A DNA stretch of 64,000 bases from Metaphire vulgaris (GCA_018105865.1 CM030834.1:18287719-18351718); one strand, 5' to 3'. Shown: positions 34,751 through 45,509, numbered from the stretch's first letter. The notes: generated from the sequence alone by a model not told the origin. Made by a program: numbers and translations.

Positions 34751-34938
34751 CAGTGTTTATTCTAGCCACCTTCACATTGGGGGGGGGGGGATTTTGAAAT
34801 GTTTGGGGAGACAAGGTCTGAGTCTCCACACTTTGGGGGGCATTTCCATCCCCCAGCCAACATTTAACAAGTTTTGGGGGGATTCTACAACTTTGGGGGG
34901 GGGAATTCCTCCCCAAAGAAGGCCTAGAATAAACACTG
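34751..34938 (-). mobile_element. hAT-like miniature element, family D copy 2
   Basis: Ends CAGTGTTTATTCTAGCC and GGCCTAGAATAAACACTG, perfect 8-bp duplication GTTCTATG. Confidence 0.92.
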
Positions 34939-34984
34939 GTTCTATGGCTCCGAAAGTTGGAGAAGGATTAAAAGCATCAATATG

Positions 34985-35340
34985 AAAATACAAAGGACCA
35001 GGACCAGTAAACTTATGCCTTCGCAAGTTCACGGGCATCTGGTGGTAAAACAAAATTAGCAATGGTCTTTTGTAAGAAAACATCACAAGAACCAGTGGAA
35101 CTTCAAATAAAACACAGAAAATGGAGGCGGACTGGACACACACTCTAAGGAAGCCTCCACGGACAACACTACAAGACAAATGCCTTCATGGACCCAACAA
35201 AGAAAACGAAAAAGAGGACGACCAAAGAATACATGACAAAGACCAATAGACAACGAGCTAAAGAATAATTAACTCAACTGAGACGATTCGCGGTCCTATA
35301 TTAGCTGAAGACCGAACTGCATGGAGTCTCGAAGAATCTT
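34985..35340 (+). mobile_element. RTE-like LINE 3' coding fragment
   Basis: Frames give SQEPVELQIKHRKWRRTGHT, LRKPPRTTLQ and, after a slip, WTQQRKRKRGRPKNT then ILAEDRTAWS, the stereotyped C terminus of RTE/endonuclease-type LINE polymerases (KRKRGRPK, D-R-W). Frameshifts and stops show it is dead. A (GA)n tract follows at 35395-35448. Confidence 0.75.
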
Positions 35341-35388
35341 GTCAGATGATGCTCCACAAAGAGTGATCAAGATTATGGGATATATATC

Positions 35389-35448
<60 letters not shown>

Positions 35449-35450
<2 letters not shown>

Positions 35451-36315
35451 AGTACTTAAGGGTTAATTGGGTTTTTCAAAAACGAAGCCTAAACGTTTTC
35501 GTCTGTTCTGAAACAGCTGAACTCTGTATTGGCGACGACAGAACGTTGAGATGATGGGAAGCGTCTGTTGCTGAAAGAAATCCCCGAGAAGAACGGGTTT
35601 TTTACGGCGATGCGTCGTCGACCGACGGAGAGGCGAGGGTTCTCACAGCCTCCTCCTCCTCCTCCGTCGGCCTCACAGCATCGCAATCGTTCGTCGGCGA
35701 CGATGCAGCGATTATGCGCACCAAATACCCGGCTCTCTGTCTGTCTGTCTGTCTGCCTGTCTCTCTGCCTGTCATATATATAGGCCTACGCGTCTTGAAG
35801 CAGACTTGATGAAACAGGATGTAGACGTCTGAACGCACGCGAGCATAAATTTGCGCAACTTCCTGCATTGAGGCTGTCCTATAGAATACAGTGTAGACCT
35901 ATAGGCAGTTGATGGCTTCTTAAGCATCTCTGAAGCCTTCGACGTACACGTAGAGTCGTTTTTCTCGTTTCAGAATAATTACTCTATCTATAACTAAAGC
36001 TTTTAGTTCTCAAGAGACGTCTACGCTGGTTCTCTGTTGATGGCCATCGCTGTTTACTGTAGGCCTACAGAAACCGGTATTCTATATAAATGATTAACTA
36101 AGCGATGATGCATTTGCAGATGACGAAGGTTCTGACGTTTTCCTGCAAATCAGTTGTCAATCAATCAATACCTATACCAAATCTCATCAATCTTCGTTTT
36201 AACACGCAATACAAAGGATATTTGAATTTATTGTAAATTTACAGAGCAGAGGCGGGCGGGCAAACTACGTTAGGCCTATATATAGGCCTACCGCATATAT
36301 ATATATATATATATG
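35449..36315. other. No gene seen
   Basis: Small CTC/CTGT runs at 35650-35770, several TAGGCCTA palindromes, (AT)n at 36296-36314. No exon supported. Confidence 0.4.
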
Positions 36316-36625
36316 CAGTGGCGTAGCCAGGATTTCCGGAAGGGGGGTTTGGTCTTGACTTTTGACCGCAACCAACTTTCGAAAAATCTTATCAAGCAAA
36401 AAGGTCATCCTATGTATCTATTCTATGTCTTTCCTTTCTAAAATTTGTCCTTTCATATGCTGACAAGCACTATGGCGCTTTAAAAAATTTTGGTCAGCAG
36501 CCCCAAGGGGTTTTGGCTCTCAAAACCGCGTCCGGAAATTAAAAATGCTTGGAAACACATGACAAATTTTTACGTCGGCGCCCAAGGGGGTTTAACCCCC
36601 AAACCCTCCCTTGATTATGCCACTG
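36316..36625 (+). mobile_element. hAT-like miniature element, family C copy 1
   Basis: Ends CAGTGGCGTAGCCAGG and CTTGATTATGCCACTG, flanks TATATATG and TATATGGG (6 of 8, in AT-rich context). Shared internal motif in reverse at 36391-36409. Confidence 0.8.
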
Positions 36626-36667
36626 TATATGGGCATATGTGTCTTTATGGTTATAAATGCTTTGGTA

Positions 36668-36976
36668 CAGTGGCGGTTCCAGGATTTCTTGGCGGGGAAG
36701 GATGAATGAATTCATAGAAAGTTGGTGGGGGGATTGAAAATAGAAGGAAAAATATCAAATCAGTAAACTTTGCCGAAAGCCGAAAAAGGCTGGAGAAAAG
36801 GAATTTATCCCTCATTTTACTATACTTTTACTGAAAATAGGTTGACAAGCAAAAAACGATAATCTCCAGTTAGTTTTACTAGGCTTTTACCCAAAAATAG
36901 GTTTCACAGGAAAAAAAAGTCCGAAATTCCGGTTGGGGGATGCATCCCCACTCATCCCCACGTGGAACCGCCACTG
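36668..36976. mobile_element. hAT-like miniature element
   Basis: Ends CAGTGGCGGTTCCA and TGGAACCGCCACTG, flanks CTTTGGTA and CTTTGATA (7 of 8). Only 42 bases from the previous element. GACAAGCAAAAAACGAT at 36843-36860 is a decayed form of the shared motif. Confidence 0.9.
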
Positions 36977-37321
36977 CTTTGATACGATTCTCCCGAATAC
37001 GTTGTTAACTTTAATACTCATCTTCGCTATTAAAAGACTGCCATGCAGTACAGCGTGCTTATGCGAACGAGTAATACTGTAAGCTGAACATGCAACTATG
37101 CTTACGGACAACAATAATGTTATTGTTCCTATACGAGATCGACAATTAACACAGATTTCACGAATTTTCAAATCAATTTCGACGATATTGGGCACGACTA
37201 ACGACAACCGATCTCAAAGAACAAATTCTTATCTGATTCGTTGCGCTGACATGAACTTTGCAGTCTCAAACAAATATCGCCATATATATACACATACATC
37301 CACGAGACCCTACATGTGAAT

Positions 37322-37605
37322 CAGAGGCGTAGCGAGGGGTAGCAGGGGGCATATATCCCCCCGGGCGCCGAGGTGGTGGGGGCGTCAAAATTGGGCATTT
37401 GGGTAAGTGAAATGCATAATAAAGACGAAGAAACATGTGCGACGACCTTTTTTTGCTCGTCAGCACTATATGAAAAGGGGCGCCCGTAAGACTTAAGGGG
37501 CGCCGAGAAAAGTGAGCGTGACGACCTTTTTTTGCTCGTCAGCAGTGTTGGGGACGCCAACGGTAGACTTTGCCCCAGGCGCCGGATACCCTCGCTATGC
37601 CTCTG
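37322..37605. mobile_element. hAT-like miniature element with two copies of the shared motif
   Basis: Ends CAGAGGCGTAGCGAGGGG and CCCTCGCTATGCCTCTG, perfect 8-bp duplication ATGTGAAT. The motif occurs at 37441-37462 and 37520-37542 in the same orientation. Confidence 0.93.
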
Positions 37606-37665
37606 ATGTGAATCAAAATATTGGACGTAAATACACGTAAAAGCGAAAGCAATTGACAGGTAGTA

Positions 37666-37669
<4 letters not shown>

Positions 37670-37745
<76 letters not shown>

Positions 37746-37760
37746 TATACACACACACAC
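37670..37760. repeat. (AT)n then (AC)n microsatellite
   Basis: AT to about 37748 followed by AC. Confidence 0.92.
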
Positions 37761-37875
37761 TTTGTACTGATAAAACGGGATCCCTTGCGATAATGATGAA
37801 AACACTAGTATTCATAAATATTCATGAATTTAAAAAAATCATTTTAGTCTTGACAGAATGTTAATTGTCATTCCA

Positions 37876-38210
37876 CTAAGATTTGTGTTCGAAGTGTCCC
37901 CCATTGACTCCAACACAAGCCTTAAGACGTTCTCCATTGACCAATAGCTGCACCAGCTGATCAAGTTCATCCCATACATTCACAATTCGATAACGGAGTT
38001 CTTCAATGGTTCTGGTCTCTGTTCTATAAACCTTCTCCTGCATTATTCCTTAAATTTTATAATCAACTGGGTTTAAGTCAGGACTGTTTGGCGGCCAAAG
38101 ATTAGGGGCTATAAAATCTGGAGTTTCCTTTGTCAGCCATTCAACAGTTTCACGATCTCAGTGAGCGGGTGCACCATCTTGTTGAAATGTGTAATAATCT
38201 GAATATTGCC
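37876..38210 (-). pseudogene. Dead mariner-like transposase, C-terminal part
   Basis: One minus-strand frame reads YYTFQQDGAPAH, stop, DRETVEWLTKETPDFIAP, LWPPNSPDLNPVDYKI, stop, GIMQEKVYRT and ends GGHFEHKS. QQDGAPAH and PPNSPDLNP-DY are the signature blocks of mariner/Tc1-type transposases. Two in-frame stops inside 110 codons and the missing N-terminal half show it is inactive. Confidence 0.9.
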
Positions 38211-38376
38211 GAATATCAGATCATTTATTAGTTTTGGTTTTGGTAGGTAGGCCTATGTCAGAACTAAAATGAATTAACAATTTTTTAAAACTGATTTATA
38301 TTTACTAGTGCTTTCCCTCATATTCGCAAAGGACCCGTTTTATTAGAACACAGCATATGCCAGTAAGCCTATAATA

Positions 38377-38604
38377 CAGAGCCGTATAGGTAGAGTACTT
38401 GGCGCCCGAGATAAGGTATACATTTTTCTCCCAACAGTAAAGCTGACCTTTGTTGCTTTTTTCAAATACTGACAATACCTTCGACGGTCGTTAAACTTGT
38501 TAAAACTCCCGTTGTGAATAAAACCAACCATGGTTTCTGGCGCCTTCCCCCAAAGCAAGACGGTACCCGGGGCAACCTGCCCTCGCTCCCTAGCTACGGC
38601 TCTG
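38377..38604. mobile_element. Miniature inverted-repeat element downstream of the hemopexin gene
   Basis: Ends CAGAGCCGTATAGG and CTAGCTACGGCTCTG. Flanks are AT-rich (CTATAATA, TATATATA), so the duplication is uncertain. Lies 127 bases past the hemopexin stop codon. Confidence 0.7.
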
Positions 38605-38730
38605 TATATATATATATATACACTGTATATATATACACTGTATGTATGTGTGTGTGTGTGATTTGCTGGATCCGTAGGCCTATAAATCCAAAATCGCCTC
38701 GAAAGACAGTTAACCTTTGTCCCGCGGATC

Positions 38731-38978
38731 TTATCGTAATATGGCTCGGAGGAGATGAGCCGGAGACGTTTCCAGTACGGTGCAGGCGACAAGACTAGCA
38801 AATAGCGCAGTGCTAAGAGAGGAAAATGCTGTTGATGAGCCAGTTGTTGTTGTTGTGGAGAGTTCTCGATTGCAACCGAAGAGGGCGCTTTCGTTTCTAA
38901 GCCGGACATTCGACACCGATGCGTCTCTCGGGTCAGACACTTCCCAAAAGTAATCGCCTCGAACAAAGTAGATCCTCC
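38731..38978 (-). CDS. Hemopexin protein, terminal exon (blade 4 and C-terminal anchor)
   Basis: Acceptor CGTCTTAG at 38979-38986, then GG completes the glycine begun by the single G left at the end of the previous exon, giving NFEG-RIYFVRGDYFWEVSD. It ends LFGC, a Ser/Thr stretch, a hydrophobic run of about 12 to 16 residues and LLRAILR before TAA at 38731-38733. An hAT-like element (38377-38604) lies 127 bases downstream, so the 3' untranslated part is either short or contains it. Confidence 0.85.
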
Positions 38979-41736
38979 CTAAGACGAGAACACAGCATGC
39001 AGTAAACTCTACGATTTCATTATACACCAAACACTGCTTTGACGGAACCACGCAGGAGCTTTCGTAGAATTTCGAAATTCTCACCACAAAGAGAAGATAA
39101 GGAGAGAGCCGCAGTTCTTCATTTCACACTGCATGCCTGGTCAACCAGGGCAACATTTTGATCTTTAAGCAACAAGCCCCCCGTGGAAAATTAATGTAAA
39201 TTTTGTCCAGTGGCGGCTTCACAAGGGGGTGTGTGGGCGGGGAGCCCCTATTGAATGCCTGGCTCCCCAGTGGGCAGTGGCCCCTGTTGGGACCCTATAC
39301 TTACTACTGCATACCTATATATCAAAAAATGGTTGGCCCACCTTGCTTAGAAGTTGCCACCCCAACGGGCCCCAATAGCCAAATCCTGGACCCGCCACTG
39401 ATTTGGTCTGAAAGCAATGAAACACGAAAGCAATTTTGACGACAACATGTTCCTCATACAGATATAGCTATAAAAAATGTCCCAAAGCTGTTCATATTCG
39501 TGCATTTCGAATGAAATTCTATAAACGCGCGCGCACACACACACACACACGCGCACACACACACACACAACTTAATCTGCCACTCGATTTAAAATTGTTA
39601 ATTAAAATGGTTTGAATGAATCCTAAAGTTGATGAAATTTAGCATAATATCCCTCTTCGTCGTCATTGTCATGAATGATGCAAACCGGTGGCGTAGCCAG
39701 AGTTCCATGCAGAATAGGGGACACAATCACTTATGCAAGCGAACCTGGTCTGATCACGCAACTTCAAGCTCCACCGCGTCCCTCAAGCTCCACCGCGTCC
39801 GTCGCAACGACTAGGAGAGCCCGACCGGTCTGGCACAGTGTGTACCCCCTCGTGCGGTGGCGACGCTCAGTGGCGCAGCGTGACTTTTGGGGGCCCGGGT
39901 GCATCTTTGACATGGGGGCCCCAGAGTTTCGAGCTGACGAGCAAAAAAAGGTCCTCACCACATCATTTCTAGGGTTAGGGTTAAGTTTAAGTTAGGGTTA
40001 ACCCTAACCTAACCCTAGCTTAGACCCCTCTTCGCCCCCCCTTCGCACTGGGCCCGGGGGCTGTCAACAAAGTGCCCTCCCGCCCCCTAGTTACGCCACT
40101 GGCTACGCTAGTTACGCAAGTAGCAGCAGAAAAGATTGCCAACCTTCAAAATTCGTGAAAGCCGCGTCTATCGCAGCAAGAGAAGAAGAAGAAGAGGAGG
40201 AAGAAGAAGAAGAAGAAGAAGGAGACGAAGAAGCGGTCAAGAGCGGCGACGCTAACCGACCGTCGACCTCTCCCTCGACTCCCGTCCCACTTGCGTTCAT
40301 CCTCCAGAGACGGTCGCCGGCGACGACGTACATCCGATTGTCCTTCGGCGAGACGAACGCGGCGTCCACGCGTCTCACGTCACGCGCAAGACCCAGCTCC
40401 GTCAGGGCTCGACCTGACCTGGGAAACTTCCCGGAACGGTTGTCGTCCAATTCCCAGTACGAAGAACCTGCAGGGAAAAGACGAGCGCATCAAAGAAAGG
40501 GGTAGCGACCTATAATATATATAATGGCCAGACAAGATCCTTTTTTGCGGGATGGTTAGAATATATAGATCGCAGGGTAAAGTATATTGATGATGCCGGA
40601 TTCGAAGTCTTCATAGTTTCATTCTACTGGTTTCAATTTCTTATAACTTGAGACGAGCGACTTCGCACAGTTGGCGGAGGCAATATTTCATCCAATCCCT
40701 GGAAAGCGTACAAGGATTGAACCACAGGGATTTTAAGAATACAGTAAATCAGTTTCTTGATGTAAAAGGTGTTATACCAAATTCCTACTGCAACTGGAGC
40801 CTGCAGATGCGGGCATCTCGTTTTAACGCAACAAATAACGCAACAAATATGGGCAAAATTTTGTATAGCTAAGACAACAAAGATCGTATCGACTACAATT
40901 TTTGCGCGTCAAACTAAAAATGTAAAATGTCCTCGTGCGTTTTCCGTAAAATATTTCGCTACAGGACTCACTAGACATTCGCTATAAGACGAGATAGACA
41001 TACAGATAGATTGATTCATAGATAGATAAATATGCAGATTGACAGACAGATAGATAGATCGATAGATCGATAGATGGATGGACTGATGGATAAAGACCAC
41101 CCATTGACCCACCAATGAAGAAGATTATTTTCCCATTGGTTGTTCGTTCGCAGACGGCGTCTACCTGGCTGAGGTTGAGGGGTAGTCCGTACCACAGCAG
41201 GTGGATCGCCATAGGATCTTCTCTAACTACTTTTTGCGCTCGGTTCACTCGCCAAAACCACTGACAACAACAACAACAACAACAACAGTATCACTCTTTT
41301 GCCAAAATCAAAATCTGTCCTATACATTATCATAACTGTAGTCGTCTCTGTCGCCGCTGTCATCATCATCATCATCATCATCATCGTCGTCGTCGTCGTC
41401 ATCATCATCATCATCATCATCACCATCATCATCACTACTGCGGCAGCGCCATTGTGATCTGCTTATAGTTATTATCCCTATAGTCAGTTCTAAAGTGAAT
41501 TTGACTTGAGAGTACAATAATTTTTAAAATACAAGGAGACTTCTATGAAGAAAATTAATGCTACAATTTCAACAAGGTGAGGTAGAAAGACACGCCAATA
41601 GATAAATTTGGCGGTTAAATCTGTTAAAAATTTCCCACAGGTTCAGTCATGGGCGTCCGGAGGGGGTGCAATTGCACCCTCTGAAAAAAATTGCGAAGTT
41701 CTGAAAAAGTAAAATTACTTTTAAGAAGTAACCTAC

Positions 41737-41798
<62 letters not shown>

Positions 41799-42601
41799 CA
41801 TCATCATCATCATCATCATCGACCTATATGATTGATATATGATATGGTCCTACTCAGTGGCGTCATTTCACACTTTTCTTGGGGAGGGGCGAGAAAATTT
41901 TTTTTGCAATTTTTAAATTTTTTTTGCGATTTTTCGACCTGACGAGTTTGAGTTTCCAAAAAAGTTGACGACCTTTCTTTTTTTTGCTTGTCAGTCCTTT
42001 TTACGATTAGTTACTTCAGATTTTGCTCGACATCAAGCACATAACACAAACATGCCCCCCAATTCCAAATGACGTCCCTGTTTTTTGCACATTAATACAT
42101 TATAAATTAATATTTTCATTTCCTTGGGGGGGGTCGTGGCCCCCCCAGCCCCCCCAAATGACGCCTCTGGTCCTACTAAGTTAAATATGAATTTGTATAA
42201 GAATCCGACGAACTTTCCTGTGGCGCTAAATCATCTATAATTAGTCCAATATATATATTAACAGTCTTGTACAGTAATTTTTGTTTCTTTCGTCACATGA
42301 CCCTGTTTTGCGCCTCCCCCCTCTGGAAAAATTTCTGTGGACACCCATGGTTTCAGCTTAGGCCTAATTGTGAGTCTCTTGCGCAGTATTAACAAATAAA
42401 AAGTCCTCGCCTTTCCAGAAAATATGTTATATTCTTCTCGTATGATAGACATGGCGGTGATAGGAGACCGGCACGGATCCGGTTTGAACCGGGGCTGTCC
42501 GTTTTCGCCCTTGTCCTCCTCCTCCTCCTCCTCCGCATTCGGCGCCAGCAGCTGCCCCTCTCTCAATCCGCCATCCGCCACCAAAGACACGCTTCGACCG
42601 A
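38731..42601 (-). CDS. Hemopexin-domain protein, matrix-metalloproteinase type (3' part)
   Basis: Four firm exons in compatible phase: 42411-42601, 41113-41260, 40144-40467, 38731-38978. Together they encode a whole four-bladed hemopexin propeller. Blade 1 begins FKPDPC...ITAMSIIREEYNIFSGK and runs into WFWRV; blade 2 has QVDAVCERTTNGKIIFFIG then SSYWELDD; blade 3 VDAAFVSPKDNRMYVVAGDR; blade 4 AIDAAFTNFEG then RIYFVRGDYFWEV, closing at LFGC. The first and last cysteines fit the disulphide that closes such domains. The tail after the last Cys is Ser/Thr rich, then hydrophobic (ALFASLVACTVL), then short and basic, which suggests a GPI signal or membrane anchor. Secreted or cell-surface protease of the MMP family is the likely identity, with hemopexin serving substrate or inhibitor binding. 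No HExxH catalytic exon was found up to 49 kb, so the catalytic part is outside, unrecognised or absent. Confidence 0.85.
39208..39400 (+). mobile_element. hAT-like miniature element, family E copy 1
   Basis: Ends CAGTGGCGGCTTCA and CTGGACCCGCCACTG, flanks ATTTTGTC and ATTTGGTC (7 of 8). Shares GGGACCCTATACTTA, AAATGGTTGGCCC and GAAGTTGCCACCC with 46966-47152 and 47424-47587. Sits in the last intron of the hemopexin gene. Confidence 0.9.
39868..40101 (-). mobile_element. hAT-like miniature element, family B copy 2
   Basis: Ends CAGTGGCGCAGCGTGAC and TAGTTACGCCACTG, flanks GCGACGCT and GCTACGCT (7 of 8). Telomere-like GGGTTAGGGTTAAG and AACCCTAACCTAACCCTAGC at 39970-40020; shared motif in reverse at 39934-39957. 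An older CCGGTGGCGTAGCCAGAG end at 39686 suggests it landed in another element. Ends 43 bases before a hemopexin exon. Confidence 0.88.
40144..40467 (-). CDS. Hemopexin protein, exon with blades 2-4 junctions and Ser-rich insert
   Basis: Acceptor CCCTGCAG, donor GTTGGC at 40142-40143. Phase fits both neighbours. It completes blade 2 (SSYWELDDNRSGKFPRSG), encodes blade 3 (VDAAFVSPKDNRMYVVAGDR, LWRMN) and opens blade 4 (AIDAAFTNFEG). Between LWRMN and blade 4, where MMPs normally carry a Pro/Gly/Trp-containing linker helix, there is instead TASSSPSS followed by a run of serines. The serines are encoded by a GAA/GAG microsatellite at 40179-40226 (TTC/TCC/TCT codons read on the minus strand). Confidence 0.85.
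41113..41260 (-). CDS. Hemopexin protein, exon spanning blades 1 and 2
   Basis: Acceptor TTGTTGTCAG ends at 41261; donor GTGGGT begins at 41112. It encodes WFWRVNRAQKVVREDPMAIH, LLWYGLP, then QVDAVCERTTNGKIIFFI and the first base of the next glycine. WFWR is the usual end of hemopexin blade 1 and the W-GLP to VDA step is the normal blade boundary. Length is 148 bases, phase 0 in and phase 1 out, matching neighbours on both sides. Confidence 0.87.
41265..41821. repeat. CAA, ATC and AAT trinucleotide runs in a hemopexin intron
   Basis: (CAA)n at 41265-41288 forms the region just before the acceptor of exon 41113-41260; (ATC/GTC)n at 41361-41432; (AAT)n at 41738-41798 followed by (ATC)n to 41821. 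(GATA)n also occurs at 41000-41078, in the next intron. Confidence 0.88.
41648..42349. mobile_element. Miniature element (outer) containing a nested hAT-like element
   Basis: Ends CATGGGCGTCCGGAGG and CTGTGGACACCCATG, flanks GGTTCAGT and GTTTCAGC (6 of 8). The AAT/ATC microsatellite and the element at 41855-42169 lie inside it. Its right end is 60 bases from the GC donor of the hemopexin hinge exon. Confidence 0.65.
41855..42169. mobile_element. hAT-like miniature element nested in 41648-42349
   Basis: Ends CAGTGGCGTCATTTC and CCAAATGACGCCTCTG, perfect 8-bp duplication GTCCTACT. Shared motif with a longer T-run at 41967-41994. Confidence 0.93.
42411..42601 (-). CDS. Hemopexin protein, hinge and start of blade 1
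   Basis: Acceptor CTCTGTTTAG at 42602-42611. It encodes an acidic hinge (poly-Glu from a GAG repeat, then EDKGENGQPRF) and KPDPCRSPITAMSIIREEYN with IFSGK, the start of hemopexin blade 1 with its conserved Cys. The exon ends at codon AAG and is followed by GCGAGG instead of a GT donor; no GT nearby gives an in-frame join to WFWRV. Phase 1 in and 0 out. Confidence 0.75.
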
Positions 42602-42611
42602 CTAAACAGAG

Positions 42612-44480
42612 AAACCGAACGATTTCGTCGCATGTTTAGCGGTTTTACTTCGCAACAGACCGTCTATAATACTCTTTTTTTAAATTAAACAAAAAAAACT
42701 ACGGACTCATATCGCGGAATCGAGGGCGGCAGGTGAACTCGGAATGCTCGCAGCAAGATACCGACCAACTTGTACCAAGACAAAGTTAAACTGGATCCAG
42801 GGTCCTGACTCCTGAGCGCTTCTATACAGTATATACACTAACGCCGTTTCTAAACAGTTAGCCTACGTAGGTTTACGGCGAATCAGTCAGCCGAAAGTAG
42901 GTAACTAACTACAGGGGTCTATAGGGCTGTAAGTGTGACGCGATTATTAATTTAGGCGATCGCATATGAGTATTTAGCTAATTGTTTAATGCGCTGCATT
43001 TTCAGCCTTTTTTCTCCACATTTGCGTTTTCTGCACAAATATGCGGTAATTTTGACCGCATTTTAGCTGCCTTCGTCACACATACAGTATACAGCACTTC
43101 TGCTATTTCCTAATATAGGCACAGATTTACATCGGATCAGCGCCTGTCGGGACGCCCTCTTTTTGCTCATCAACCCCTTTTCACCGTAAACACCGCAACT
43201 TCCGCAAATATGAGGCGCATAAATGAGAAATTTCCGCATTTCCCCCGCATATTTAAGTACCTCTTTATTCCAAAATATTTCCAGAAAAATCTCATCGCAT
43301 CGAACTCTCACAGCCCTAACTAGGCATGGAGATAAGTTAGCAATTCAAGCATTTTAATGTTTATCAGGCAAAGGCTAGTGGCATGAGACACAACAGCAGA
43401 CATCTAGACCTTTATGCGAATGAAAAGGCAGACTGAAGACGAGCACGCAGTAGAACGAAACTACTATTGACATAATCGTTATTCTTACTAAAGAACAAAC
43501 CATTTAGGGATAAACATGAAAATGAATTTGCACCGCTGGATTCGACTTCAATCGGTTTTATAGATGAATGCTGTAGTAAACATTTATTGCACGTCTACAA
43601 CATTCAGACCATTCTGTAGACGTTGCAAAAATAAACATGCACACATGCAAGTTCGTCAAAAGACATTCATTCTGTGAAGTTGTGGACACTTATCGGTACT
43701 TGTTTTTAAAATTCACCCCCAATAGTTGATATGGGAATAATGCCTCCTACTGTATATTCCTCCGAATAACGCCCCTATATTCCCTAAAGATTTTATGGCA
43801 TGTTTCTCCAACAAATACCCATGTTAAAGACCCCTGAACCTAATGAGTTTATGGCATGGTTTTGGCGTATCTTTGCAACTTGAAACTAGTCTGACTTTGC
43901 GGATTATTCGGAATTCTAAATAGTCGATATTTTGCGAATTGTTCTGATTTGGCGAAGAAAGTATGAATCTCTTGACACTTTCTGCATTAGTTCACGACAA
44001 GCAATCAAGTGTTGCGTTTCTGCAACAACACGAATTATTACACAGATCTGCTAAAGAACGCAACAAAAGACATACTGGAACTAACCGGGGCATGATAGAC
44101 TCTTACACGTGTGAGTTCATGTGGAGAAAGAGGCAAACAGTGACTGGGACTGCAGTATTTGATTGCATTTTACGCGACATAAAACTGTTCTGGCCACCGC
44201 AGTGAATTCAATTACATTTTCTTGAAATTCTATATTGTATTGACTATTGGGGGTGAATTAAATTTAAAGAAAAACAAGTACCCACTTATCGTGAACTCCT
44301 AAATGAAACCACGAATCTATTATATGCATGGGCTTTTACAGAACTTTATTTCACAGTACATAGGCCTACATCGCGGTACATGCATCCCCTTTAAAAACTA
44401 CCCTCGACTTCTAAGAAATATAAAAGACGGGAACCCGGTAGCTCCGACGAGTACCGAACATCTTGGCCACACAGCACTCA
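42612..44480. other. Hemopexin-gene intron or upstream region; nothing else seen
   Basis: A decayed shared motif (GACGCCCTCTTTTTGCTCATCA) occurs at 43151-43172. GGGGGTGAATT and its complement AATTCACCCCCAATAG at 43713 and 44249 form a distant inverted pair, perhaps the ends of an old element. No exon supported. Confidence 0.4.
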
Positions 44481-44481
44481 C

Positions 44482-44520
44482 CTCTTCCGTCCGAGACTTC
44501 TTCTTCTTCGGATGGAAACT
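44482..44520 (-). CDS. Candidate 39-base micro-exon of the hemopexin protein hinge
   Basis: Flanked by acceptor CACCTTGCAG and a strong donor GTGAGTG. In the phase required by the next firm exon it reads QFPSEEEEVSDGR, acidic like the following hinge. It splices in phase both to 42411-42601 and to the candidate exon at 44581-44692. Support is splice sites and phase only. Confidence 0.35.
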
Positions 44521-44580
44521 CTGCAAGGTGCACATCCCGTAATAACGAAGAGGAAACGATGAGCAGAAAAAGTAATTTAC

Positions 44581-44692
44581 GATTTCCAACAATCGATCCA
44601 AAGACGTTTAAGTCATCCATGCCGCTACCAACCGATCGTAGTACACGCGGCAGCGGAATGATGCTAATGCAGGGCACAGCGGAAGATGCGTC
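44581..44692 (-). CDS. Candidate exon: possible divergent end of an MMP catalytic domain
   Basis: Acceptor CCAGTCCTAG, donor GTAAAT, 112 bases, open in phase 0, leaving one base that joins the micro-exon at 44482-44520. It would encode DASSAVPCISIIPLPRVLRS and VGSGMDDLNVFGSIVGN. DDLNVFGSIVG has the spacing of the DD-x-x-x-I-x-x-x-Y-G end of MMP catalytic domains but keeps only part of the consensus. Could equally be an intron stretch open by chance. Confidence 0.28.
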
Positions 44693-45454
44693 CTAGGACT
44701 GGGAGCGAGGCTCTAGTAAGTCTCGGGCAGGATTTGCGTAGCATTCGAGAGTTCCCCCACGCGGTGTCCCTCTTCTCGCTTCCCATTTCTCCTATCTTTC
44801 CTCCTATCTTCTTCTGGACATCCACCCTGCCTCCCTACCTCCTTCCCTCCCTCTTGTTTCTTCTCTCCCCCTTCCTTCTAGACAACTTCCGAGGAGAAAC
44901 GTAGCCAACTTCGGTAATGCTGCATCACTGTGGCAGGCGTACAGCACGATTCTGCTGTCAGGAATAATTAATTATTATTCGAAAGAAAATCTTTTCAATT
45001 CTACTTGGACAACTTTCTTTGTAACAAGGTCCCACTTGCGCCAGCGTATCTTAGAAGCATGCATATACGAACGTATGGACACTGGACAGCCCTAAATAGG
45101 AAAAAGCACAATGACATAATGACCAAAGATTCAGGTTTTGTAACGGGGGTCTGCAACTGACCATAGAGTCATAGACATTGCATAGAAATATTGGACAGCA
45201 TTGGATGGAGAAAACTGCAGTCAAACTCAAAGTGAACATATGGACTTAACAAAGTTTCGTCTCTCACAGAAACGAGGCTAAAACCGAATGTGCGAATATC
45301 TCAGTTTTAATCGGTTTAATCAGCATTAGGCCTATATTGAAGCCAGCACTTAGGTCTAATCCTAACCTAAACTAAATGCGGTCGAGGACAGAAAAAGATG
45401 GCACAACAAAGTCCATAATGTCACACATCACACAAAGTCGGATACGACTGAACG

Positions 45455-45458
<4 letters not shown>

Positions 45459-45502
<44 letters not shown>
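45459..45502. repeat. (AG)n microsatellite
   Basis: About 44 bases of AG. Confidence 0.9.
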
Positions 45503-45503
<1 letters not shown>

Positions 45504-45509
45504 CCTACC

